From contig JAFXSR010000012.1 in NCBI GenBank assembly GCA_017525505.1, positions 62,001 to 126,000 of the forward strand: a stretch of 64,000 bases of DNA, given 5' to 3'. This DNA comes from Bacteroidales bacterium (GTDB lineage: Bacteria > Bacteroidota > Bacteroidia > Bacteroidales > WCHB1-69). A program made the translations under genes and the position numbers. Below the pieces are notes generated by a model. The model was not told where the DNA came from and did no database searches. It saw nothing but the letters and a program-made list of their open reading frames with translations. Of this stretch, positions 43,764 through 50,960 are shown one piece after another. The first letter of the stretch is position 1, and each line of letters begins with the position of its first letter.

Positions 43764-43962
43764 GTTTCAGGCTTTCGATTCGCCGGTCGTGACTTGCAGC
43801 CCGGTCAATCTTCTGTTTGCGATAGCTGGCCTTGCTGCTAGGAGACGATGCATTCTTAATCAGGCTGGCATAATGTTCATTGTCCTTTTTTTTACGTTCG
43901 CGCTCCTTAGCGATGTCTGCGCGGAGATCAATCAGTTTCTTTCTGTAATATTCTACACTCAT
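43711..43962 (-). CDS. Small charged coiled-coil protein
   Basis: An 83-residue protein (MSVEYYRKKLIDLRADIAKERERKKKDNEHYASLIKN...) of very high Lys/Arg/Glu content. It is predicted to form two helices with coiled-coil character and has no signal peptide. No family is recognised. It is the last intact gene of the five-gene minus-strand cassette that starts with the GIY-YIG gene. Confidence 0.6.
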   Translation of the reverse strand: MSVEYYRKKLIDLRADIAKERERKKKDNEHYASLIKNASSPSSKASYRKQKIDRAASHDRRIESLKREVERTKEALARERAKK

Positions 43963-44120
43963 TGTTTTGTTTTTTTAATGGCCTATAGCCAAATTCAAAG
44001 TTTCTCTGATAATGTTCTTCGCCTTCTCAAGTTCACTGCCCAGCGAATCTTTTCATGGGTGAATTTCAGCGTTGGAATTTGTGCCTTTCAAATAGTTCAT
44101 ATGAACGATATATTAGGACT

Positions 44121-44414
44121 TCATAACAAATTGATGATGCCGGCCACAGATGCTGGAATGCAGAAAAATAGGAGGGCGTAGCCCAAAGCAGTAAAAACGC
44201 GGCTGTTAAAAAGAGCCACTCTACTTTTCACCCAGAACCAGCGTGGCGGAACTGTTTCTGCCCAGCTGGTGAAGCCGATGATAAGACCGAATAGTGCCGA
44301 ACCAGCGCCCGCATAAAGCACCCAGTCTTCAATGTCACCCATTGCAAAATAACCTGCAGCTGTGAACAGGATTATGGGATAGAGAATGTTTAAAATCCAA
44401 AGCAGAATTTTCAT
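44121..44414 (-). CDS. Small membrane protein, unknown function
   Basis: A 97-residue protein with about three membrane helices (LLWILNILYPIILFTAAGYFAM; WVLYAGAGSALFGLIIGFTSW; VFTALGYALLFFCIPASVAGIINLL). No family is recognised. It begins with MKILLWILNIL, 17 bases after a terminator-like hairpin, and overlaps the end of the preceding 122-residue frame by 80 bases, so one of the two boundaries is unusual. Membrane effectors of this size are frequent in toxin or defence modules, but nothing here proves that role. Confidence 0.6.
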   Translation of the reverse strand: MKILLWILNILYPIILFTAAGYFAMGDIEDWVLYAGAGSALFGLIIGFTSWAETVPPRWFWVKSRVALFNSRVFTALGYALLFFCIPASVAGIINLL

Positions 44415-44703
44415 AAACTGTTATTTGATGAAAAAGTGGGGCATTTCGCCCCACTTTGGCGGGTGACCATTTCCCTTCGGCAAAGTCTAATAGTTTTTTG
44501 CCGAGTTGCTGGACTGTCCAGTCTGGATCGAACTTAAACCCAGCCTTGGTTGCCAGTTCTCTTAATGCAGCTTTTGCTGAACCGCATTTTTCCACCATCT
44601 CTTTGCTTACTTCGATGGAGTTGTCTTCGTTTTGCCAAACCATGTGACCGGCAATTTTTTTGCCTCTTTTCTTGTCACCTTTTGTAATGGAACCTGTTGC
44701 CAT
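44335..44703 (-). CDS. Small basic protein of the GIY-YIG cassette, possible run-on C-terminus
   Basis: A 122-residue frame. The first 85 residues (MATGSITKGDKKRGKKIAGHMVWQ ... TVQQLGKKLLDFAEGKWSP) look like a folded basic domain. The remainder crosses a terminator-like hairpin (44431-44457) and overlaps the next gene by 80 bases, so it is probably a run-on. In the neighbouring frame the hairpin region reads PKWGEMPHFFIK then stop, which suggests a one-base frameshift near the natural end. No family is recognised. Confidence 0.55.
   Translation of the reverse strand: MATGSITKGDKKRGKKIAGHMVWQNEDNSIEVSKEMVEKCGSAKAALRELATKAGFKFDPDWTVQQLGKKLLDFAEGKWSPAKVGRNAPLFHQITVYENSALDFKHSLSHNPVHSCRLFCNG
44431..44457 (-). 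terminator. Rho-independent terminator-like hairpin inside the small-gene cassette
   Basis: On the minus strand a perfect 10-bp stem AAAGTGGGGC / GCCCCACTTT with a five-base loop is followed by T residues. It lies in the 3' part of the 122-residue frame, just before the membrane-protein gene, so it could attenuate the distal genes. Confidence 0.7.
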
Positions 44704-44715
44704 AATTGTTAAATT

Positions 44716-45114
44716 TTAATTTTGCCTACTCTTGTTCCCGCGTTTGCCGATACCTTTTTCCGCTTCCTCGTATTCAGCAATTTCGATACCGTATCGTTTA
44801 GCGCACTTTTCTATCTTCTTGAACTTGTCGGCGGGCCACATGGGATTGGTGAACGTCACCTTGCTTCCGTCTTTCAAAGTCAGGAACATCTCCATGTCAG
44901 TAATCTGTTTGGAGAGTCTCTTATCAAATCTGCTGTCTTTTTCTTTGCTAACAATGTTGTCCACGGTGTCGATTTCATCGTCGATTTTATTTTTCGGGAA
45001 TACTTTTTGCAAATCCGAAAGTGTGGCATTCGGGTGTAGCTTAATGTAAGCCTTCATAATTCCTAAAGCCGTCCATTTCTGTGACTGACCATAAACTCTT
45101 ACTTTTTTTGACAT
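44716..45114 (-). CDS. Small uncharacterised protein of the GIY-YIG cassette
   Basis: A 132-residue soluble protein (MSKKVRVYGQSQKWTALGIMKAYIKLHPNA). The segment ALGIMKAYIKLHPNATLSDLQKVFP looks like a small helical DNA- or RNA-binding unit. It ends in a basic KRGNKSRQN tail. No family is recognised. It starts 39 bases after the GIY-YIG stop and ends 12 bases before the 122-residue gene, consistent with one transcript. Confidence 0.65.
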   Translation of the reverse strand: MSKKVRVYGQSQKWTALGIMKAYIKLHPNATLSDLQKVFPKNKIDDEIDTVDNIVSKEKDSRFDKRLSKQITDMEMFLTLKDGSKVTFTNPMWPADKFKKIEKCAKRYGIEIAEYEEAEKGIGKRGNKSRQN

Positions 45115-45153
45115 AATAACTGTTTTTATAGTTCTTGATTTGATTTTTTTTGC

Positions 45154-45738
45154 TTATTTTTTCAAGTTAGATCTCATTTGTTTCAACTCTGCAATCCATT
45201 CGGAAGGTACGGTGTTGTTTTTGCTGATGTTGAGAGGATAAGCGAACTTTTTTTGGGCAAGTTCATCCGTTTCTTTTTTTTCAGCCTGTATTGTGCTGTC
45301 CGTGTATTGCCACTCCCAATAGCAGTTGTCTATCAGTCTGTTCACAATTGTTTCCGCATTTTTTTCATCCGTGTTTGGTGCCATAATGGCACGCAAGGTT
45401 CTCCGCAGGGTTGAGCTCTTGAACGGACCGCAGATGTGCCAGCGGATACGACGACTCATATCGCTGCTGATGCCAAAATAAAGTGCACAATATGTTTCAC
45501 CGTGTATTTGTCGGATTTGAATACTATTGTCGGGAATAAGATGTCTTTTGGAGAATTGAGAGAGAATCTTTTCGGCGTCCTGTTTTGGGAACCACCAGCA
45601 ATATACACCAGGAAGTTTCTCCACTTCCAGATGTCGCTCTTGGATTTGCTGACGAATTAGTGCGGCAGATTGAATAATTTTCCCTCCATTTTTGGGAGAA
45701 CTTATGTTTTTATGTGAAATGGTTGATAAAACTGTCAT
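45154..45738 (-). CDS. GIY-YIG nuclease-like protein
   Basis: A 194-residue protein. LPGVYCWWFPKQ (about residues 42-53) and YCALYFGISSDMSRRIRWHI (about 83-102) correspond to the GIY and YIG motifs and the catalytic Arg helix. The putative catalytic Glu would be in WEWQYTD or nearby. Compared with classical GIY-YIG nucleases there is a long insert between the two motifs. It heads the five-gene minus-strand cassette. A role in DNA cleavage (mobile element or defence) is inferred. Confidence 0.7.
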   Translation of the reverse strand: MTVLSTISHKNISSPKNGGKIIQSAALIRQQIQERHLEVEKLPGVYCWWFPKQDAEKILSQFSKRHLIPDNSIQIRQIHGETYCALYFGISSDMSRRIRWHICGPFKSSTLRRTLRAIMAPNTDEKNAETIVNRLIDNCYWEWQYTDSTIQAEKKETDELAQKKFAYPLNISKNNTVPSEWIAELKQMRSNLKK

Positions 45739-45775
45739 TTTTTTGTTATTTATAGTAATCTGAAATGTCTTGCCT

Positions 45776-45874
45776 TCAATTTTTAGGGAACTGGTCGAAA
45801 ATTTCGACCACCTCCGACTTCTCTATTTCATTCAACTTCCAAATGTATCCTTCTGGGATGGGTGATTTTTTCTT
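45776..45874 (-). pseudogene. ORF6N-domain remnant (proximal copy)
   Basis: About 32 codons between stops read KSPIPEGYIWKLNEIEKSEVVEIFDQFPKN. The PEGYIWKL stretch matches the PNGYIWEL stretch of the ORF6N fragment at 43473-43763 and is in the same orientation. There is no start codon. It is a leftover of a second copy, or of the same gene split by the cassette. Confidence 0.55.
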
Positions 45875-46013
45875 CTAAAATCACATCATGATGTTAAAAT
45901 ATCCCATTAAATTAATTTACTATTGTTAAAATATTGTGTTTGAATTTCTAATTTACTGGTTTTCAGTAATGAAAAATTTTTAAGAAGATGTTGAAAGTCA
46001 TCGTTCCATGTAG

Positions 46014-46021
46014 TATCTTTG
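46014..46021 (+). promoter_or_regulatory. -7 promoter element for the DUF5618 gene
   Basis: TATCTTTG matches TAnnTTTG 23 bases before the ATG at 46045, with a TTG at 45991 as a possible -33 box (20-base gap). It shows that the earlier in-frame ATG at 45988 is not the start. Confidence 0.6.
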
Positions 46022-46044
46022 CCGTTGGAAAAAATACAGAAGTC

Positions 46045-46356
46045 ATGGAGAATCCAGAAGTTCAGAACCCCATAGCAGAAGCCAGAAGATACGTGGACAA
46101 TGCGGCAGAAATTATTGTCAATTCAAAATATGATCCTGAAAACCAATTGTATAGGGACAAAAAGTATGTCCGTATAGCAGGTGATACCCTATGGAAGGGC
46201 TGCCTGATAGCCCTGGATGCGTTATTGCATGTGCGTAAAGGCAAGGGTCGTCCGTCAATAGAGAAATACAAGAAAGCGGCAGCACAACGCGACCATAAAT
46301 TATTGTCATATATTGTGGCGGGTTATGAAACCATGCATCTCACTAGTGTCTCTTAA
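46045..46356 (+). pseudogene. DUF5618 gene, 5' fragment (cut by IS4-family element)
   Basis: From MENPEVQNPIAEARRYVDNA to ETMHL this encodes the first about 99 residues of a DUF5618 protein (KYVRIAGDTLWKGCLIALDALL, KRKG-like basic stretch, LLSYIVAGYETMHL). At 46341 the insertion sequence begins and the frame ends in TSVS-stop. Removing the element and one 9-bp duplication restores GYETMHLVMGYDGN in one frame, continuing at 47663. The family is a small helical protein of unknown role found in Bacteroidota accessory regions. Confidence 0.85.
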
Positions 46357-47653
46357 TAAATGTTAATACAAAAAATCGATTTCCAATTGTCCGTCATCCA
46401 CGTCCTCTTCCTGTCTGTGCTTGAAAAGTTCGCGCATGTTGTCTTTGACCAAAAGGGAACTTCCAAGGATGCGCATGACCTCGAAGACGGGTCTGTCCAG
46501 CTTGAGGTCGTGCTCGATGATGGCAACGAGACAGTACGTGATGATGGCGACGTGGATCTGTATGCGCACAGCATTCTCGGACTCGCCCCAGAACCTTTTG
46601 ACGCGGAGATGCTGTTTGATCCATTTGAAGAAAAGTTCCACCTGCCAGCGGTAGCGGTAAAGCAGTGCGATGTCCTTGGCAGAGAGATAGAAGTTATTGG
46701 TGTAGTAAATGAACGAACGTCCGAGGTCAGCTGCATAATAAACGATTCGTCTGATCTGCGACGGATAGTTGTTGAAATTGCGTTTGCCAGTGAAACGGAT
46801 GGTCTGGTCAAGGAGTACACCATCCTCTCCATCAAGAAGGTTCTCGCCCGAAAGGACCTCATATTCAGGCTTTCCCTTTTCCCGTATGATGAAGAAAGCC
46901 CCGCACAAATGGATGGAGAAAAGCCGTGCAAGGTCGAAATAGCCCCGGTCAAACACGTAGCAGGCCGACGGCTCATAGGTGATGCAGTCCATGAATTTCG
47001 TGTCGTGGACAGCGGCGTTTGTGATTCTGTAGAAGATAGGGATTTCAGTGGCGATGTCGATTTGTGTATGGACCCTGATGCCGGACTTTGTGCTTCTGAA
47101 GTGTGCCCAAAGGAAGAGGGACATGCAAAGGTCAATGGTGGTGGAGTCAACCGCATAAAAGCGCCCATGCAATTCAAATTCCTTGGTAAGGCGCCTTTCC
47201 TGTGCAAGGAATACCATAAGAAAAGCGTATTCCTCGAATATATGTGGGTCGCGGAGCATGTTCGCTTTGGAGAGCATGTTCCTGTTGGCGGGAGTTTCGC
47301 CGAGGCCAAGATGGTAGGATCGTTTAGCATGTGCAGCAGTTATGTCGGTGAGTTCCCTGAGGGTTCCGCATCCCAGCAGTTGCCCGAATATGAGCGTGAG
47401 CAGATGATTCCAGTGGGAAAAAGACCATTTCTGGGTTTTGTCGGGATACTTCAACACAATTCTTCTGAACTGCCGTTGCGGCAGAAAGCTCACGATTTGA
47501 GCGAAAACATACTTTCCAATGTGCATCTTTGTTCCATATTTGATACGGGTGCAAAGATGCAAATTTCAAATCACGGACGATATATTTCAATTCTAAGTAA
47601 TTGTGCATAAAGTATATAATAGTAATTTTAAGAAAATTTAAGAGACACTAGTG
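46341..47653 (-). mobile_element. IS4-family insertion sequence (1313 bp), intact
   Basis: Perfect 16-bp terminal inverted repeats (CACTAGTGTCTCTTAA on the left, its complement on the right) enclose one transposase gene. The 9-bp target duplication CATGCATCT is present at 46332-46340 and 47654-47662. The perfect repeats and duplication, and the clean interruption of the DUF5618 gene, show a recent insertion. Confidence 0.93.
46363..47526 (-). CDS. IS4-family transposase with DUF4372 N-terminus
   Basis: About 387 residues from the ATG at 47526 (MHIGKYVFAQIVSFLPQ); an in-frame ATG at 47562 adds 12 residues. An N-terminal DUF4372 DNA-binding region (about 1-75) is followed by the DDE domain: Asp in FYAVDSTTIDLCMSL, Asp in CYVFDRGYFDLARL, and the Glu in the YREK-type segment YRYRWQVELFFKWIKQHL. 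Length and motifs are complete, so it is probably active. It is transcribed opposite to the gene it interrupts. Confidence 0.92.
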   Translation of the reverse strand: MHIGKYVFAQIVSFLPQRQFRRIVLKYPDKTQKWSFSHWNHLLTLIFGQLLGCGTLRELTDITAAHAKRSYHLGLGETPANRNMLSKANMLRDPHIFEEYAFLMVFLAQERRLTKEFELHGRFYAVDSTTIDLCMSLFLWAHFRSTKSGIRVHTQIDIATEIPIFYRITNAAVHDTKFMDCITYEPSACYVFDRGYFDLARLFSIHLCGAFFIIREKGKPEYEVLSGENLLDGEDGVLLDQTIRFTGKRNFNNYPSQIRRIVYYAADLGRSFIYYTNNFYLSAKDIALLYRYRWQVELFFKWIKQHLRVKRFWGESENAVRIQIHVAIITYCLVAIIEHDLKLDRPVFEVMRILGSSLLVKDNMRELFKHRQEEDVDDGQLEIDFLY

Positions 47654-47654
47654 C

Positions 47655-47786
47655 ATGCATCTTGTGATGGGCTATGATGGCAACAAGGAGAAAAAAGTTT
47701 CTGATGCGGGGTTCGAGAGGGCCAATGCCATTATCGACCGCTGTGCAATATTGATGCCTGGAACGGCGCAAAACAGCACAGCGTAA
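47655..47786 (+). pseudogene. DUF5618 gene, 3' fragment
   Basis: From MHLVMGYDGNKEKKVSDAGFERANAIIDRCAIL to the stop at 47784-47786. This is the C-terminal part of the protein begun at 46045; the reading frame joins exactly once the IS4-family element and one copy of the 9-bp duplication are removed. Confidence 0.85.
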
Positions 47787-47859
47787 AGTGCAAAACAATT
47801 CGATGCATGTGGCAAAGTACAAAATTTATCCGTCTATTACGTAATTCGGGAAATTTGTG

Positions 47860-47867
47860 TAAATTTG
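47860..47867 (+). promoter_or_regulatory. -7 promoter element for the rhomboid gene
   Basis: TAAATTTG matches TAnnTTTG 23 bases before the ATG at 47891 and supports that start over the in-frame ATG at 47807. Confidence 0.55.
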
Positions 47868-47890
47868 CATTTTTAAACCAAAATGCGAAA

Positions 47891-48919
47891 ATGAGCAACG
47901 AAATTCGGGCCGGTGGCTTTAGTATTCTGCCAACGGTGGTCAAGAACCTTTTGATAATCAACTGTTTGTTCTTTCTGGCAAAGATAGTTCTTTCCAGCAA
48001 GGTCGACTTGGATGCCCTTTTGGGCTTGCACTATTTTTCCGCCTCTGACTTCCATGTGTGGCAGATTATCACCTATATGTTCATGCATGGCGATTTCGGT
48101 CACCTGTTTTTCAACATGTTTGCTCTGTGGATGTTCGGTGCGGCGGTGGAGAACGCATGGGGTGAGCGGCGCTTCCTTTGCTATTACCTGGCCACCGGTA
48201 TCGGGGCCGCCATGGTGCATTACCTGATTATCTACTTCCAGCTCCATCCATCTTTGGCGTTGATTGACGCTTTCCTTGCCAATCCTACTGTTGACACTTT
48301 CAGTCAGCTGTCGAATGTGTCGCGTATCAATCAGACGGCTATCGCCCAGAATCTGATGTATCTGCAGGCCCATCCGTACGCAGTGACAGAATTTGTGCCC
48401 CAAATAGAGGCTTTCCGTGAGACTTTGCTGAATTCCTACAATATTATCGGCGCCTCGGGAGCGGTCTTCGGCCTCCTGCTGGCTTTCGGTATGATGTTCC
48501 CCAACGCAGAGATTTACGTGTATTTCCTCCTGCCCATCAAGGCCAAGTGGTTTGTGGTGATTTATGGTGCCATCGAATTGGTATATGGGGTATTGGGCTC
48601 TTCCGACGGAGTGGCGCATTTCGCCCATTTGGGCGGTATGCTGGTCGGCTTCCTGCTTATTATGGCTTGGCGTAATCACGATCGCAACGATGGGTGGACA
48701 CAGCCTCGCAATCGCAACCGGCGGAGAATCAAGTTCGCCACTTCGTATGACGACGAGGAGGAGAGTTATACCCGCCCGATGAGCGACGAGGAGTATAATG
48801 CGAGAAAAGTCAATGAGCAGAAACGCATAGACGAAATCCTGGACAAAATCTCAAAGTCGGGTTATGACTCCCTGTCCCGCGAGGAAAAAGATCTTCTTTT
48901 CAAGGCTTCAAAAAGATAA
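47891..48919 (+). CDS. Rhomboid-family intramembrane serine protease
   Basis: About 342 residues from the ATG at 47891, placed 24 bases after a promoter box. Six membrane helices lie within about residues 15-250. HGDFGHLFFNMFALWMFG and the catalytic GASGAVFGLLLAFG (Ser) with AHLGGMLVGFLL (His) form the serine-histidine dyad. A large insert of about 55 residues (QLHPSLALIDAFLANPTVDTF...) lies before the catalytic helix. The C-terminal cytoplasmic tail is charged (TRPMSDEEYNARKVNEQKRIDEILDKIS), typical of Bacteroidota rhomboids. It cleaves membrane proteins; the substrate is unknown. It is 12 bases upstream of the EEP gene. Confidence 0.92.
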   Translation: MSNEIRAGGFSILPTVVKNLLIINCLFFLAKIVLSSKVDLDALLGLHYFSASDFHVWQIITYMFMHGDFGHLFFNMFALWMFGAAVENAWGERRFLCYYLATGIGAAMVHYLIIYFQLHPSLALIDAFLANPTVDTFSQLSNVSRINQTAIAQNLMYLQAHPYAVTEFVPQIEAFRETLLNSYNIIGASGAVFGLLLAFGMMFPNAEIYVYFLLPIKAKWFVVIYGAIELVYGVLGSSDGVAHFAHLGGMLVGFLLIMAWRNHDRNDGWTQPRNRNRRRIKFATSYDDEEESYTRPMSDEEYNARKVNEQKRIDEILDKISKSGYDSLSREEKDLLFKASKR

Positions 48920-48931
48920 TACTCCATCATC

Positions 48932-50122
48932 ATGGAAAGGCGAAACCGATATCAGAAAAGCCAAAAGAAAAACAAGCTTTCCATTGTGGGGAAGATCCTG
49001 AAGTTTTTGCTGATTGTGGCGAATGTGCTGCTCTCCCTCTCTTTGTTGATGGCTTTCTTGTCGGCATACCTGCCCCCGTCGCATAGCATGGTAGCCAGTT
49101 ATTGCGGACTGGCATTCCCGTACTTGCTGATGGCTAATTTGGGTTTTGTGGTGTTGTGGCTGTTTATCGATTATCGTTTTTCTTTGGTCTCTTTGAGTAT
49201 GGTTTTGCTGAATATCAACAATATCGACCGTACTTTCCAGCTCCGCCCCACAGAAAAGCCTTCGGTATGCGCAAATTGCGTGAAGGTGATGAGTTATAAC
49301 GCCAAGTTGTTCGGCCTGTACGACGAGGAAACCAGGATCATGCGAGATGTCAAGCGGAACCAGGTGTATGCGCTTTTCGAGCGGGAGCGCCCGGAAATCC
49401 TTTGTGTGCAAGAGTATTTCTACGATGGCAGTGGCAAATTGAAATTCCCCACCACCGATACAATATTGCAGATTTTGCGTTTGGACAATCCGAAACGTAA
49501 TTGTTACCAATATTTCCCGGTGAACAACAAAGCCAAGAATTACCATTACGGCATGGCGATTTTCAGCCGCTACAGAATTCTGAACGGTGACTGTGTCTAT
49601 ACCACCGACAGTTCTGCCAATGCCGCGGTGTACGTGGATGTGAAGTATAAGTCTGATACGTTGAGAATCTATAATGTCCACCTGGCTTCCATGCACATGG
49701 ATGCCGATGATTATGCCATGGGCAGAGAAATAGCTTCCAATGGCATGGATGATCCTAATCTGGACAAGAAAGCACGATTGTTGTCCAAGAAAGTGGAAAA
49801 GGCTTTCCTTGAAAGGGAGGAACAGGCCCGTATGCTGCGTGCCCACATTGACAGTTGCCATTATCCGATTATTATTTGCGGCGATTTCAATGATTCTCCG
49901 GTGTCGTATGCCTATCATAAGGTGGGACATGGCCTGAAGGATGCGTTCCGCGCAAGTGGGGGAGGACGTGGAAAAACATACAACGGCGAGGCGTTCCCGT
50001 CATTCCGTATCGACTATATCTTCCATGATGACCGATTCAAGAGTTTCGGTTATACCACCTACGATTCGCTAAAGGTCTCCGACCATTTCCCGATTTGGAC
50101 GAATATATCACTTCTGAAATGA
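48932..50122 (+). CDS. Membrane-anchored endonuclease/exonuclease/phosphatase-family protein
   Basis: A 396-residue protein with a basic N-terminus, then two to three membrane helices (about 18-95), then an EEP catalytic domain (about 110-395). Motifs are VMSYNAKLFG, ILCVQEYF (catalytic Glu), YNVHLAS, IIICGDFNDSPVSYAY and RIDYIFHD, ending in DHFPIWTNI (His). It may cleave phosphodiesters such as lipids or nucleic acids outside the cytoplasm. It follows the rhomboid gene directly and overlaps the lipoprotein gene by four bases, so all three are one operon. Confidence 0.88.
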   Translation: MERRNRYQKSQKKNKLSIVGKILKFLLIVANVLLSLSLLMAFLSAYLPPSHSMVASYCGLAFPYLLMANLGFVVLWLFIDYRFSLVSLSMVLLNINNIDRTFQLRPTEKPSVCANCVKVMSYNAKLFGLYDEETRIMRDVKRNQVYALFERERPEILCVQEYFYDGSGKLKFPTTDTILQILRLDNPKRNCYQYFPVNNKAKNYHYGMAIFSRYRILNGDCVYTTDSSANAAVYVDVKYKSDTLRIYNVHLASMHMDADDYAMGREIASNGMDDPNLDKKARLLSKKVEKAFLEREEQARMLRAHIDSCHYPIIICGDFNDSPVSYAYHKVGHGLKDAFRASGGGRGKTYNGEAFPSFRIDYIFHDDRFKSFGYTTYDSLKVSDHFPIWTNISLLK

Positions 50123-50823
50123 AAAAACTGAGCCTTTTCTTGCTGTTGTTTCCGTTATTGCTATCATGTTCCCGCATGAATACTGTGGAGTTGTCGGGAG
50201 AGCTGGAGCATGGCAATGGACGGATGTTGCACCTCTCATTGCTTACCGCCGAGGGGTTGCAGCCGCTCGATTCGGTCATGGTGCGGCATAACTCTTTCCG
50301 TTTTAAGCTGAATGCCGATGAGGTGGAATGGATGGAGGCGGGGCAGCCGGTCTTCCTGCAACTGTCGTTCACTCCTGATAATGGTCTGACAACTCTGGCT
50401 CGTGGCGGGGAAAGCGTGAGCCTCACGGCGGATGCCAACCAGCTGGTGTCGTCATATCGTGTAAGTGGCCCCGAAGACGCCCGTTTGATGTGGACCTTGG
50501 ACAGCGCATTGGCTTCGTTTGTCCAATGCACAGACACCCTTCTCCAGATATACCATCTTTATATGGATGTTGACAGTATGCGCGGTGTGGTGGAACAACG
50601 ATATAACAAGGCTGTGGAGAGCCATCGGCGGTTTTTGCGGGACTTTATCCAGTCTCATCCGCAGTCGTTCAGTACCATGATCGCTTTTTATCAAGGTTAC
50701 AATAATTTGCGTTTTTTTGATGAAGCAGAGGATGCTGATTTGCTGCGTTCGTTGACAGATTCATTGGATTCTTATTATCCTAATAGTCAGTATGTGAAAT
50801 ATTTGCAGTCCAGAATTAGGTGA
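50119..50823 (+). CDS. DUF4369-type lipoprotein
   Basis: About 234 residues from the ATG at 50119 (overlapping the previous stop, ATGA). MKKLSLFLLLFPLLLSC is a lipoprotein signal. The DUF4369-like domain (about 20-125: NTVELSGELEHGNGRMLHLSLL ... NSFRFKLNADEVEWMEAGQPVFLQLSF) is followed by a helical C-terminal part, without the thioredoxin domain that often follows in this family. The predicted location is the periplasmic face of the outer membrane. It is translationally coupled to the EEP gene. Confidence 0.8.
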   Translation: MKKLSLFLLLFPLLLSCSRMNTVELSGELEHGNGRMLHLSLLTAEGLQPLDSVMVRHNSFRFKLNADEVEWMEAGQPVFLQLSFTPDNGLTTLARGGESVSLTADANQLVSSYRVSGPEDARLMWTLDSALASFVQCTDTLLQIYHLYMDVDSMRGVVEQRYNKAVESHRRFLRDFIQSHPQSFSTMIAFYQGYNNLRFFDEAEDADLLRSLTDSLDSYYPNSQYVKYLQSRIR

Positions 50824-50917
50824 TGTTGCAGAGGTGCTGAGCCTCTGTTTTTACAATTTAAAATCCGTATTAGAAGAAATAATTTCATCAATTGGTGAAA
50901 TTATCAGGATATTTATG

Positions 50918-50925
50918 TAACTTTG
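50918..50925 (+). promoter_or_regulatory. -7 promoter element for buk
   Basis: TAACTTTG matches TAnnTTTG 35 bases before the buk ATG, with TTGG at 50892 as a possible -33 region. Confidence 0.55.
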
Positions 50926-50960
50926 CACACGGAAAATATTAATAACAAAACAATATAATT

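Noticed and set aside
46360-47610. A 416-codon open frame on the plus strand
   Set aside because: It is antisense to the IS4-family transposase over its full length and shows no protein-like motifs; the minus-strand frame has complete DDE motifs.
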